From Bryobacterales bacterium (lineage in GTDB: Bacteria; Acidobacteriota; Terriglobia; Bryobacterales; Bryobacteraceae), in assembly GCA_016713735.1 (NCBI GenBank), contig JADJOP010000001.1, positions 62,001 through 126,000 of the forward strand: a stretch of 64,000 nucleotides of DNA, in the 5' to 3' direction. How positions within the stretch are numbered: the first letter of the stretch is position 1; the number at the start of each line of letters is the position of its first letter. This document shows positions 52,323-60,719 of the stretch, piece after piece. The notes under the pieces were generated by a model. It was not told where the DNA came from. It made no database searches and saw only the letters and a program-made list of their open reading frames with translations. The translations under genes and the position numbers were made by a program.

Positions 52323-53827
52323 TTACTTACTGGATAACTCCGTGCCGGCCGCACTCATACTCTGCCGCATCAGTCGATTCATCTCGCGAATCTCGTTGCG
52401 AAGTTGCGTCACCTCGCGGACTTCCTGATCCGACATTGTGCCGCGGCCCGAAACAGCGCTCGGTAATGCCGTATCGGCTTGCCTGAGTGCTCCGGCCTCG
52501 TGCAGCACGAGATTGAACTGCGTCTTCGCCGGAATCGTTACCACGATGTTCTGCTGATAGGCGAGCGTCGCCAATTGCTGTTCTCCGGTCAGCGCAACGT
52601 TCGACGCCAGCCGCTCGCGAAGCAGGATCGAGCTGTCGATGCTGCCTCCCGCACCACGGCCACCGACGGCGTACGCCGCGATGGTCCCGATGCCGGTAAG
52701 CGTCCGGGTGATGGCCTTCAGTCCGGTGTTCTTTCCGTTCACGTGACCGCGCAGCATCTCGCGCTCCATGCTGATTGCCGAGCCGTTGATTGTCTGCTGC
52801 TCGCCGTGCGGAAATTCGAGCGAGCGAAACCTGATGCTCACCCAGCCTTGCGGCGTCGCCTGTGAGATCTCGCCATATGCCCGCGTCCCGGCGGGGACAA
52901 CCAGTTGCCCGTCGTGCTCGTAGTTGTACTCGATCACCGCGACCACCGGTACTTTGGCGGCGGAACTCACGGCATGCTGTAGGCGCGCCACCAACGCCGT
53001 GCCCGGCGGAAGCAACGCCGACGGAGTTCGATCGATTGCCGGTTGAGGGGACGATCGCGAAACGGCTGCGGCGGTCTCGGCCTCACATAGATGATGGAGG
53101 ACTTGCGGAGATCATCATTCCGGTCCACAGCCGGCGCAGGTGGCTCGGCCACTGGCCGCGGCTGGGTCCGCGATTCCCGGACCGCGACGTTCCAGTCCCT
53201 AACCTCCATCCTCGGCGGTGGCGGCGTCAACCCCTGCCGCCGGTACGCCTCCTCCAAAGCTGGATCGTCAAAATTCACGCTGCTCAGAGTCTTCCGCTCC
53301 GCCGGAGGAGGTGGAGCAGGCGGCTCGCCCGGCGGTAACTGTCCTCCACCATTCCGCATTGTTTCGAGCACTTCTTTCTCCGTCAACTCGCCAGCTTCCT
53401 CCGGCGGCGCCGGATTCGCCGAAAGCTGCGGTACGGGCGACCGGTTGGCATCCTCCGCGACCTGGGCGCGCTCCGGACGCCCCAGCGTCGGCTGCGTCTT
53501 CCGTTCCTTGTGACTCGATCCACTTTCTTTCGTGAACAGCGCAAAGAAAAGCAGCACGCACATCAGCGTGCCGCCCACCAGTATTACGAGGCCGCGCGTA
53601 CGCTCTCCTGCTTTCGATTCGCGACTCCTTTCCGCTGCCGTGCCTCTCAACGCCGCGATCACCTGAGCCGCACGCCCTGGCTGAGGCTCCACTTCCTGAC
53701 CGGCTGCCGTGGCGGCAGTCTCCTCCGGGTCAGGCGTAGCGGACGGCACACCGGACCGAGCATCGACATCCTCTTCCGGGAGCCTCGGTGGGACTCGATT
53801 TACGTCGTTGCGATTCTCATTCGCCAT
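52323..53827 (-). CDS. VirB10/TrbI-like channel protein with one frame break
   Basis: From ATG 53827 (MANENRNDVNRVPPRLPEED) a single membrane helix (LVILVGGTLMCVLLFFALF) and a Pro-rich periplasmic linker lead to RPLNRQSIEL near 53027, where one C is missing. The continuation PSALLPPGTALVARLQHAVS then VPVVAVIEYNYEHDGQLVVP and NIVVTIPAKTQFNLVLHEAG is the VirB10/TrbI beta-barrel domain. Repaired length is 501 residues. VirB10 spans both membranes and senses ATPase energy. As read, the two pieces are 53827-52967 and 53015-52323. Confidence 0.82.
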
Positions 53828-54755
53828 GACTTCCACCCTTTCCGTGAGCCGACACACCGAACCCGATCGGAGCCAGCGCAGTCCGATCCACGGCCCCGCT
53901 CTCGGCGATCTGGAGGAACAGAGTCTCGCTCGACTGCTTGAAGCCGGGCCGGTCGAACACGACCACGCCGTCGGCACGTTCGCCGGGACCCAGCTTCCGC
54001 CGGCTCACGCGATACGCCTTCACCGGAAGTTGTTCGCTCGTTCCCCAGCGGCTCCGGCGAATCGGGAAGCCCTTCGTCACTCTGCCCGCCAACTGAACTT
54101 GCGGCGGCAGGATCTCGATCGCGGTCGACTGCGGGTTCACCACCGAGAAGAGAACGATCACCTCTCTGCCGCGATCCAGCACTTCCGAGATGCCCGTCTT
54201 GATCCGATCCCCTTTGCCCTCCGGCGCGCGTTCGCCGTACATCAGGGGCACCGTTGCCCGCTGTTGGCGTTGCATCCACTGATCGAGGCCGTCAGGCTGA
54301 ACAGACGGGGCCGCCACCGGCGGTGGGCTCAATGTCTGTGTACCGGGTACTTCGACGGCTGCACTTTCCGTGGTCTCATCGACGAGGAAAGTCGCCGTCG
54401 AACGGAAGTTGACCAGAAAGTCCACAGGTCTCGAACCGGCGCCATCGCTCCGAAGAAGCAGGCTCACCTGACGGCCTCTAACGGTCGTCACGAACAGGTT
54501 CGACTCCGCAGTCTCCTCGACAACCGGCTTCACCAGCACCAGCGCCGGTTCCCTATCGGAATGCTCCGCGAGGAATTTGCCGGGATCGCCTACCACCACC
54601 GACCTCACCGCCTCCGGCATCCGGATCGCCGTCGAATAGCGCGGTGCCAGACGCACTACGTTGACGTGTTCGGTGAGGCTGCGGTGGATCACCACCGGTC
54701 GCACCTGCGCCGACATCGCCGCAGCTCCCAGCAATCCCGCAAACAGTAGCTTCAT
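53817..54755 (-). CDS. VirB9/TrbG-like protein (copy 2)
   Basis: A 312-residue protein from ATG 54755 with signal peptide MKLLFAGLLGAAAMSAQ. HVNVVRLAPRYSTAIRMPEA, SVVVGDPGKFLAEHS and ETAESNLFVTTVRGRQVSLL match the VirB9 N-domain, and the second half has a beta domain (EVIVLFSVVNPQSTAIEILP). It overlaps VirB10 by 11 bases, the usual VirB9-VirB10 neighbourhood, so it is the more likely core subunit of the two VirB9-like genes. Confidence 0.75.
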   Translation of the reverse strand: MKLLFAGLLGAAAMSAQVRPVVIHRSLTEHVNVVRLAPRYSTAIRMPEAVRSVVVGDPGKFLAEHSDREPALVLVKPVVEETAESNLFVTTVRGRQVSLLLRSDGAGSRPVDFLVNFRSTATFLVDETTESAAVEVPGTQTLSPPPVAAPSVQPDGLDQWMQRQQRATVPLMYGERAPEGKGDRIKTGISEVLDRGREVIVLFSVVNPQSTAIEILPPQVQLAGRVTKGFPIRRSRWGTSEQLPVKAYRVSRRKLGPGERADGVVVFDRPGFKQSSETLFLQIAESGAVDRTALAPIGFGVSAHGKGGSHGE

Positions 54756-55222
54756 TCCCGTTCCACCCTTTCCGTCCGGATCAGTGTTTCCCAGCGGTTG
54801 CGCCGGTATAGATAGGCCACGCGAGTCACATAGCTGTGCACCTCCCGCGACGCGCTCAGCCCGTTCCGCGACACGCGACCATGGCCCGCGTTGTACGCGG
54901 CCATCATCAGCCGCCGGTCTCCGCCGTAACGGTCTCGTAGCCAGGCAACGTACGCGACGCCACCCCGGATGTTGTCCGCCGCGTTGAAGCGGTCGCGGAC
55001 GCCGAAAGCTGCCGCCGTATCCGGCATCAACTGCATCAGCCCAGCAGCGCCGGCAGGGGACACCGCGAGCGGGTTCCATCCCGACTCGACTTCGATAACC
55101 GCGTACACCAACTCGCGCTCCAATCCGTATCGGTCAGCCCAATACGCAGCCCACTGGCGCAGTTCCGGCGTCTGCCCAAACCCGCAAACCGCAACCGCTG
55201 CCAACGTGATAAGCCGGATCAT
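54752..55222 (-). CDS. Lytic transglycosylase (VirB1-like)
   Basis: A 156-residue protein with signal peptide (MIRLITLAAVAVCGFGQ). AVIEVESGWNPLAVSPAGAA with catalytic Glu46, GLMQLMPDTAAAFG and MAAYNAGHGRV are the SLT/GEWL motifs. It would open the peptidoglycan for the secretion channel. ATGA overlaps link it to both neighbours. Confidence 0.88.
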   Translation of the reverse strand: MIRLITLAAVAVCGFGQTPELRQWAAYWADRYGLERELVYAVIEVESGWNPLAVSPAGAAGLMQLMPDTAAAFGVRDRFNAADNIRGGVAYVAWLRDRYGGDRRLMMAAYNAGHGRVSRNGLSASREVHSYVTRVAYLYRRNRWETLIRTERVERE

Positions 55223-56169
55223 CGCGACTCGTCCGGCACGCCAGCTCGACCGCCTTTCATCGCGGCGAGTGCCTGGTCGCGATACTCGAGCGCAGTCGCC
55301 ACCAGGCTTGCGAAGCCGTCCCGGAGCAGGAGGCGTTTCACATCCTCCTCGGTCTTGGCCAGGAACGGCATCAACACATCGCGATCCTCTGCGACGATCT
55401 CGGTTCGCCCCAATAGCTGCAACGCGCACACAAACTGGACGATCTCGTCGATCGACGGCGCCTTCACCATGTTGTATCCGCGCAACGCCTGCGCGAGCCC
55501 CACCGCCTGCGCCTTCAGCTCGAGCGGCGCGTCCACCGTGCGGATATCGAGGATCTCGGCTTCCTTCTTCACGTGCGGGTGCTCGATCCTTTTATAGAGA
55601 CTCCGACGCCGTAGCGGATCGCCCAGGCGGCGCTCCTGATTCGAGGTCATCACCACGAACGGGATCGACTTCGCCGTCACCGTCCCCAGCTTCGGCACCG
55701 TGATCTGCCAGTCGGAAAGGATCTCCAGCAGCAGCGCCTCGAACTTCTGGTCGACCTTGTCGAGCTCGTCGATCAGCAGGACGATCGGTCGAGGCTGGAG
55801 CACAGCTTGCAGCAGCGGACCCTGAATAAAGAAGTCGAGTCCGTGAAGCTGGCCGCGAAGCGTCTCCCAGTCACGGTCAACCGCCGCTCCCTGCGTTTCG
55901 AGGAACAGCCTTTGCAGCGCCTCGTCGAACGAACCGATCGCCTCCTTGTCGGTGATTCCCTCGAAGCACTGGAGCCGGATCAGATCCGTCTCCGCAGCCG
56001 CGGCGCACGCCTGCGCCAGGTAGGTCTTGCCCGTGCCGGGCGGACCCTCAACCAGGATCGGCTTGCGCATCTTCGTCGCCAGCCAGATGGTCTGGACCAT
56101 CACAGGATCGGCGGCATAGCCTGCCCCGCGAAGCCCGGCGGCGAGATCGTCCGTTGTCTCGAACTTCAT
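55219..56169 (-). CDS. MoxR-type AAA ATPase
   Basis: A 316-residue protein from ATG 56169 (MKFETTDDLAAGLRGAGYAA). Walker A EGPPGTGKT (41-49), Walker B PIVLLIDELDKVD and FVVMTSNQERRLGDPLRRRS with sensor and arginine finger are clear MoxR features. MoxR ATPases work as chaperones for complex assembly, usually with a VWA partner, which is absent here. As first gene of the T4SS operon and overlapping the transglycosylase by ATGA, it may assist assembly. Confidence 0.85.
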   Translation of the reverse strand: MKFETTDDLAAGLRGAGYAADPVMVQTIWLATKMRKPILVEGPPGTGKTYLAQACAAAAETDLIRLQCFEGITDKEAIGSFDEALQRLFLETQGAAVDRDWETLRGQLHGLDFFIQGPLLQAVLQPRPIVLLIDELDKVDQKFEALLLEILSDWQITVPKLGTVTAKSIPFVVMTSNQERRLGDPLRRRSLYKRIEHPHVKKEAEILDIRTVDAPLELKAQAVGLAQALRGYNMVKAPSIDEIVQFVCALQLLGRTEIVAEDRDVLMPFLAKTEEDVKRLLLRDGFASLVATALEYRDQALAAMKGGRAGVPDESR

Positions 56170-56301
56170 TCCACAAGAAGAATACGTGCGCCCATCGCCC
56201 GCACCAAGGAATGTGTGTGTGATCTCTCCGCCTCGGTGCCGCGTCCCGCCGTCCGGGACCGTCAATCAATGACAGGATCAACTTGTGATTCGACGGCGAA
56301 A

Positions 56302-56511
56302 ACAGTTCGGACATCGCCCAAGAAAACGACCCTGTACACCCCGGACATCGCCCATCTGCGGACAGTTCGGGACATCGCCCAAGAAAGTGGCCGCGAACAC
56401 CCCGGACATCGCCCAATTGTGGACGGTTAAGGACATCGCCCAAGAAAAGTGATCGAGTACACCCGGACATCGCCCAATTCCGGACAGTTCGGGACATCGC
56501 CCAAAAAGAGA
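56302..56511 (+). repeat. Array of 60-61 bp direct repeats (3.5 copies)
   Basis: Units start at 56302, 56362, 56423 and 56484 (periods 60, 61, 61; the last is partial). Each full unit contains two GGACATCGCCCA cores, one followed by AGAAA and one preceded by ACACCC, so the decamer ACATCGCCCA appears seven times in the same orientation. It lies directly upstream of the minus-strand T4SS operon and next to the right edge of the island. It may be a set of protein-binding sites, iterons or the end of an IS. Confidence 0.8.
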
Positions 56512-56554
56512 CCTTACGGCGTCTGAATCCAGCCGGTCCGCCCTACAATACTGT

Positions 56555-57405
56555 GTGCCTGCCCGGCTCGACCTTCTGGACAACCTCCGGCGCCGCCATT
56601 CGTCGGATACCGAATCCATTGCGTTGCGCGCTCTCGCGCTGCGGCCCACTGCACCGGCGGCTGAATTGATCCGGTCGCAGTTGAAGTCGGGAGCGTGGGC
56701 CGCCTTCCCCTCCGCCGGAGTGCCCAACGCGTTTCATACCGCCCTCGCTCTGCTGGCGCTCCGGCCCCACCACCAATCCCGCGATGTCGCGAAGTCTACG
56801 GAGCGTGCCTTTACCTGGCTCGACTCCCTCAAAGGCGCCGAAAGCCACTGGCTGTGGAAATGGAAATTTCGCTACTTCGACCGGCAGGTCCGATTCGACG
56901 TGAAAAGTCCGGTTGGCCCTGGGTGGACGGGACCGTCAGTTGGGTGGCTCCAACCGCGATGACGCTGCTGGCCAGCAAAGCTTGGCTCCGAGAATCACCG
57001 CGTGTGCTCACCGGCGTCGAAATGCTGCGGGATCGTGCCTGCACCGCAGGCGGCTGGAATGCCGGAAACTCGGTGGTCTTCGGCGTTCACCTCGACCCTC
57101 ACCCGGATTTCACGGCAATGGCGCTCCTCGCGCTGCGAGCGTTCGTGAGCGATGCAGACCCGTTCGTCGAGAAGGGCCTCACATACCTCGGCGGCCGGAT
57201 GCGCTCCCTGACATCACCGTATTCGCTCGCGTGGACCGTGATGGCGCTGGCTGCCTACGACTCCGACGCAGCGGCTGCGTGCCAGGAGCGCCTCTCCGCG
57301 TGCCTGCACTCTGACGCGATTGATCGGATGCCGGTGCCAGCCCTTGCTCTCTGCGCACTCGCGATCGAGACACCTCCGTTCACATTCCAGAAGGACGACC
57401 AATGA
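56555..57405 (+). CDS. Prenyltransferase/squalene-oxidase-repeat protein with one frame break
   Basis: From GTG 56555 (MPARLDLLDNLRRRHSSDTE) an alpha-alpha-barrel-type repeat region includes HTALALLALRPHHQSRDVAK and KWKFRYFD. A base is missing near 56901; the continuation REKSGWPWVDGTVSWVAPTA contains the GWxWxxGxxSWVxPT pattern of terpene-cyclase/prenyltransferase repeats, and TACTAGGWNAGN-like and FTAMALLALRAF repeats follow to 57405. Repaired length is 283 residues. It overlaps the DUF362 gene by ATGA. Function unknown; a complete squalene-hopene cyclase would be much longer. Confidence 0.72.
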
Positions 57406-58343
57406 ATCGGCGGACGATGCTCCAGGGCACCGCGCTCGCATTGACCGGCGGCGCGGTGGCCCACCAACTCTCACGGCGGCCTCGCTTACGCCGCCGGGTA
57501 GAGCGGTCCACCGTCGCCATCCTTCGCTGCTCAGACTACTCCCTGGCTCCCGAGGTCGTCGCTGATGGCCTTCGGCTGCTGTCGCCGGCGGTGCGAGGCA
57601 AGCGCGTGCTGCTCAAGCCCAACCTCGTCGAGTACTCGCCGAAGGCCTCCATCAACACGCATCCCATGGTGATCGCCTCCGCTGCCGATTCCCTCTATCG
57701 CCTCGGCGCAGCTGACGTTATCGTCGCCGAAGGCCCGGGCCACGTCCGCGACACCGACCAACTCCTCCATGAGTGCGGCCTTGCCGCTCAACTCGCAGCG
57801 GTCGGCCGCATCCGTTTTGTAGACCTCAACTTCGACTCAGTGAGGCGTGTGTCCCTCGCCGGGTTCACTGCGCTCCGGGAACTCTGGCTCCCGGAGACCG
57901 TCCTCGGCGCCGACGTCGTCATCTCGATGCCGAAAGTGAAGACTCACCACTGGACCGGCGTGACCCTAGGCCTCAAGAACCTATTCGGGATCGTGCCCGG
58001 CAGCGTCTACGGCTGGCCAAAGAACATCCTCCACTGGCAAGGCATCGACAACTCCATCGTCGATCTCGCGGCGGCGGTTCCGGTCCACTACGTCATCGCC
58101 GATGGCGTTGAAGCGATGGAAGGCAACGGTCCCCTGCACGGGCAGTCGCGCCACCTCGGCTGTCTCGTCTTCGCCAACGATCCCATCGCCGCGGACGCAA
58201 CCTGCTGCCGCCTGATGTGCATCGCGCCCAAGCGAGTCCGGCACGTTTCGATGGCGTCCCCGCTCGGCCGTTTGGCTCCGGGGCACATCGATGAGCTTGG
58301 CGAGTCGCTGGACTCCATGCGGCAGCTCTTTCAGACGACGTGA
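57402..58343 (+). CDS. DUF362-family protein with Tat-like leader
   Basis: A 313-residue protein, MNRRTMLQGTALALTGGAVA, a twin-arginine-like leader (NRRTML). VRGKRVLLKPNLVEYSPKAS, IVAEGPGHVRDTDQLL and VISMPKVKTHHWTGVTLGLK then NLFGIVPG are the DUF362 core. Function unknown; family members are often fused to or near iron-sulfur proteins. Translationally coupled to the cyclase-like gene, which suggests a joint pathway. Confidence 0.85.
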   Translation: MNRRTMLQGTALALTGGAVAHQLSRRPRLRRRVERSTVAILRCSDYSLAPEVVADGLRLLSPAVRGKRVLLKPNLVEYSPKASINTHPMVIASAADSLYRLGAADVIVAEGPGHVRDTDQLLHECGLAAQLAAVGRIRFVDLNFDSVRRVSLAGFTALRELWLPETVLGADVVISMPKVKTHHWTGVTLGLKNLFGIVPGSVYGWPKNILHWQGIDNSIVDLAAAVPVHYVIADGVEAMEGNGPLHGQSRHLGCLVFANDPIAADATCCRLMCIAPKRVRHVSMASPLGRLAPGHIDELGESLDSMRQLFQTT

Positions 58344-58521
58344 GCCGGCGAGGGTTATGCCGATACCGGCGAGGTTCGGCGTTGTGAGATTAGGCCCGCG
58401 CCAAGTCGGCATGTCGCAGATGGCCGTCCGGAGGGGCGGGGACGAACGTGCCATTGCGCAGGCGCAGTCGCAACCACTGAGCGGCTCGGCCTGGCACTGT
58501 TCCGACGCGCATGCCCGGCAC

Positions 58522-59103
58522 TCATTTCAATAACCCACGAGTGCTGGGCTGCTTCACCTGAATGCTGGAATCGGGGTACCTGCTGAGCACCAGCCACTCC
58601 CGCTGCTCTCGGCTCAGGCGGCGATATGGAATCACCTCGGGTGATCCCCTCAACAGGGCCGTGAACGTGGACTCCGCGATGCCGCCGTGGAACCGGCGAA
58701 GCAGTCCCTTGTCGAGCAGGCGGTACACGAAGGCGCGGGAGACGCCCAAATCGCGGGCGACCTGCGAGATCGACAGCACGGGGTCAGTCTCGCTCCCCGG
58801 CCCGCCACTGCCATTGGAGTGCCGCCGGCGGAACTTGCGAACCGCCTCGGTGCTCCTCGCATCTGGCGCCGAGCCGTCCGCGGTGGCAGGGTCCCACCGC
58901 GGACGCTCTGGCCAGGGTCTCCGACCCGGGGGTAGCGCCCGCCGGAGGAAGTTCTTGACCGCTTTTGGAGTCCGGTCAAGTTCGCGCGCAAGCGCCTCGG
59001 CGGTCACGTCCCGTTGGCACTGTTCCGCTTCGCCGGAGCGCTGGGCTGCGGCCCAGGCCAGCGCCACCTTGGCTTCCCTTGTGCTCCAACTTCTCATAAC
59101 CAC
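58522..59103 (-). CDS. Helix-turn-helix regulator with two DNA-binding segments
   Basis: A 193-residue protein from GTG 59103 (AAGGAG six bases upstream) or ATG 59097. Residues about 25-55 (VTAEALARELDRTPKAVKNF) and 115-150 (SISQVARDLGVSRAFVYRLL) are both helix-turn-helix-like; the second resembles MerR/excisionase-type winged helices. Its promoter region faces that of the sigma-factor gene and shares a box with it, so it is probably co-regulated. No partner is adjacent on its strand. Confidence 0.65.
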   Translation of the reverse strand: MVMRSWSTREAKVALAWAAAQRSGEAEQCQRDVTAEALARELDRTPKAVKNFLRRALPPGRRPWPERPRWDPATADGSAPDARSTEAVRKFRRRHSNGSGGPGSETDPVLSISQVARDLGVSRAFVYRLLDKGLLRRFHGGIAESTFTALLRGSPEVIPYRRLSREQREWLVLSRYPDSSIQVKQPSTRGLLK

Positions 59104-59174
59104 TTGTTCTCCTTAGGCTTGCGAAGAGTCTGCGTGGCGAGGGATCTCTGGGCGCCCGCAGGCGGCAACCGCAG

Positions 59175-59217
59175 CCCCTCACTAACAAAGGCAATTCAGA
59201 CCGCCGAAAAAACAGAG
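59175..59217 (-). promoter_or_regulatory. Promoter box facing the HTH gene
   Basis: On the minus strand it reads CTCTGTTTTTTCGGCGGTC then TGAATTGCCTTTGTTAGTG and AGGGG. It is closely similar to the plus-strand box at 59294-59336, giving a divergent pair 75 bases apart. Confidence 0.55.
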
Positions 59218-59293
59218 GATGCGACAATAGGGGGCAAGGCGAGGCTTCGGATCCACGTGCGTCGGGGGAAAAAGTGAATAAAGTGAACCCGCG

Positions 59294-59336
59294 CTCTGTT
59301 TTTTGCCGTCGTCAATTGCCTTTGTATATAGAGGGG
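59294..59336 (+). promoter_or_regulatory. Promoter box facing the sigma-factor gene
   Basis: CTCTGTTTTTTGCCGTCGTC then AATTGCCTTTGTATATAGAG and GGG. The similarity to the opposite box suggests both genes are read by the same RNA polymerase form, perhaps the sigma factor itself. The 13-mer CCTTTGTATATAG recurs at 32376-32388 in the island. Confidence 0.55.
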
Positions 59337-59376
59337 GGATGCACCTCCTGCGAATCCCCTGCCTCTGGAGCGACGG

Positions 59377-59973
59377 ATGTCTGCGACACAGCCGCCAGGG
59401 TCGGATTTCTTCATCGACCGGAACGACGGGCGCGGGAAGCCCATTGATCCAACTCTGATCGCCGCTGCGAAGGCGGTCTGGCCGCGGATTCGCTGGATGG
59501 TCGAGGACGCGCTTCGAGATGACTCCGCCGCTGCGGAGCTGCTGGAGCGCGTAGTCCTCAGAATCGCCGAGGCCCAACACAAAAAGCAGTTACCCAAACC
59601 GCTGGATTCGCCGAAAGCGATCCTCATGGTGCGGTCGCGCGACGAGTTGAACAATGAGATCCGGCGCGCGCGGCGGATTTCCTATGTGGGCACGTTGACG
59701 GATCTGACCGTCCTCGCCGAATCAAGAGGAGAGAATGCCGATTCTGGGCATCGAATTCACGCGAGGGCCCTCATCGAAGAACTGCTGGCGATGTTCGACG
59801 AGGATGTTCGGCATCTGGCGACGCTCCGCCTGGCCGGTTACGAGTGGGCCGAGATCGCAAAGGAACTCGGTGGACGAGCTGGAACTCTGCGGGAGCGATT
59901 CCGGGTCGCCCTTCGACGCTTGCGCGATCGGCTGTCATCCAATGACAAATCGGAGGGTCAGGAAGGGAACTGA
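59377..59973 (+). CDS. ECF-type sigma factor-like protein
   Basis: A 198-residue protein from ATG 59377. AAELLERVVLRIAEAQHKKQ and ELNNEIRRARRISYVGTLTD resemble a sigma-70 region 2-like part, and HLATLRLAGYEWAEIAKELG then TLRERFRVALRRLRDRL is a clear region 4 helix-turn-helix. It overlaps the following membrane anti-sigma gene as TGATG. Together with the downstream CHAT gene this is a module I recall from Acidobacteriota. Confidence 0.75.
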   Translation: MSATQPPGSDFFIDRNDGRGKPIDPTLIAAAKAVWPRIRWMVEDALRDDSAAAELLERVVLRIAEAQHKKQLPKPLDSPKAILMVRSRDELNNEIRRARRISYVGTLTDLTVLAESRGENADSGHRIHARALIEELLAMFDEDVRHLATLRLAGYEWAEIAKELGGRAGTLRERFRVALRRLRDRLSSNDKSEGQEGN

Positions 59974-60713
59974 TGAACTTCGAGAGGTCTGAAGATCGGC
60001 AAAACAACAAGGTGGTGGACGCGGCCCGGTCCATCATCGCGGAGAGCTTTCCGAACCCGGATCGAATCGACTGCCCTGACCAAAACCTCCGCGAGGCGGT
60101 GGCGCTACGGAAAGTGAGACTCAAGCAACACTGGGATGTGTTGGAGCACATAATCACGTGCAGTCCGTGCTTCGCCGAGCACATGGCGGTTCGGCGGCGT
60201 CTCCGGCGTCGCTCGGTGGGCGTCAAACTCAGCGCTATGGTCTTCGTCGCACTCTGCGCGGGCTATGCCATGTGGAGCGCATACAATCAGCCTGTGGAAC
60301 GGCTCACCACCGAGGAACTCCGTCAGGGGATCAAACCGCTGCCGGGAGTACCGGAGAGTGAACCGAGGGTGCAAACTCTCGTCGCACGACTCGATTTTTC
60401 TGCCTGGAGCGCAACCCGGGATCCAGGTAGCCAGACCACGACACTGCCTCCTCCTGTGCTTCGGCGAGGAAGACTATCCTCACCATCCAACTGCCGCTGC
60501 TGAGTCCGCCGGGCATGTACAGCGTGGCCCTGACCAGCACCGAGGGAGCAAGCCTCTTTCGGCAGTCGGTTCGCGCCCTCGGTTACAGACGGTGCCACAA
60601 CGCTACAGGTACTGAACGTTGATACGACAACCGCGAAGCCCGGTATCTACGATCTGACAGTCCTGAGGCAGGGTACATCCGCCTCTCGGAGATTCCCTGT
60701 TCGAATTGAGTAG
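59973..60713 (+). CDS. Membrane anti-sigma-like protein with two frame breaks
   Basis: From ATG 59973 (MNFERSEDRQNNKVVDAARS) a cytoplasmic helical part with HWDVLEHIITCSPCFAEH (a zinc-finger-like H..CxxC pattern) precedes a membrane helix (LSAMVFVALCAGYAMWSAY). After about 60450 the frame breaks twice: the piece IQLPLLSPPGMYSVALTSTE and the final TTLQVLNVDTTTAKPGIYDL with RRFPVRIE reach a TAG at 60711 in the starting frame. The periplasmic part is thus interrupted. It would bind and inhibit the upstream sigma factor. Confidence 0.68.
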
Positions 60714-60719
60714 GACGCT

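Noticed and set aside
53817..55079. A longer version of the second VirB9-like gene beginning at 55079
   Set aside because: The extra 108 residues are an Arg/Gly-rich shadow of the transglycosylase; the signal peptide at ATG 54755 marks the start.
55219..56169. The MoxR-type ATPase as VirB11
   Set aside because: Its Walker context (EGPPGTGKT, LLIDELDKVD, TSNQERRLGDPL) is MoxR-type AAA+, not the secretion-ATPase family with Asp and His boxes.
56302..56511. The 61-bp repeats as a CRISPR array
   Set aside because: The whole unit is repeated, not a short repeat with unique spacers; there are only 3.5 copies and no cas genes in the window.
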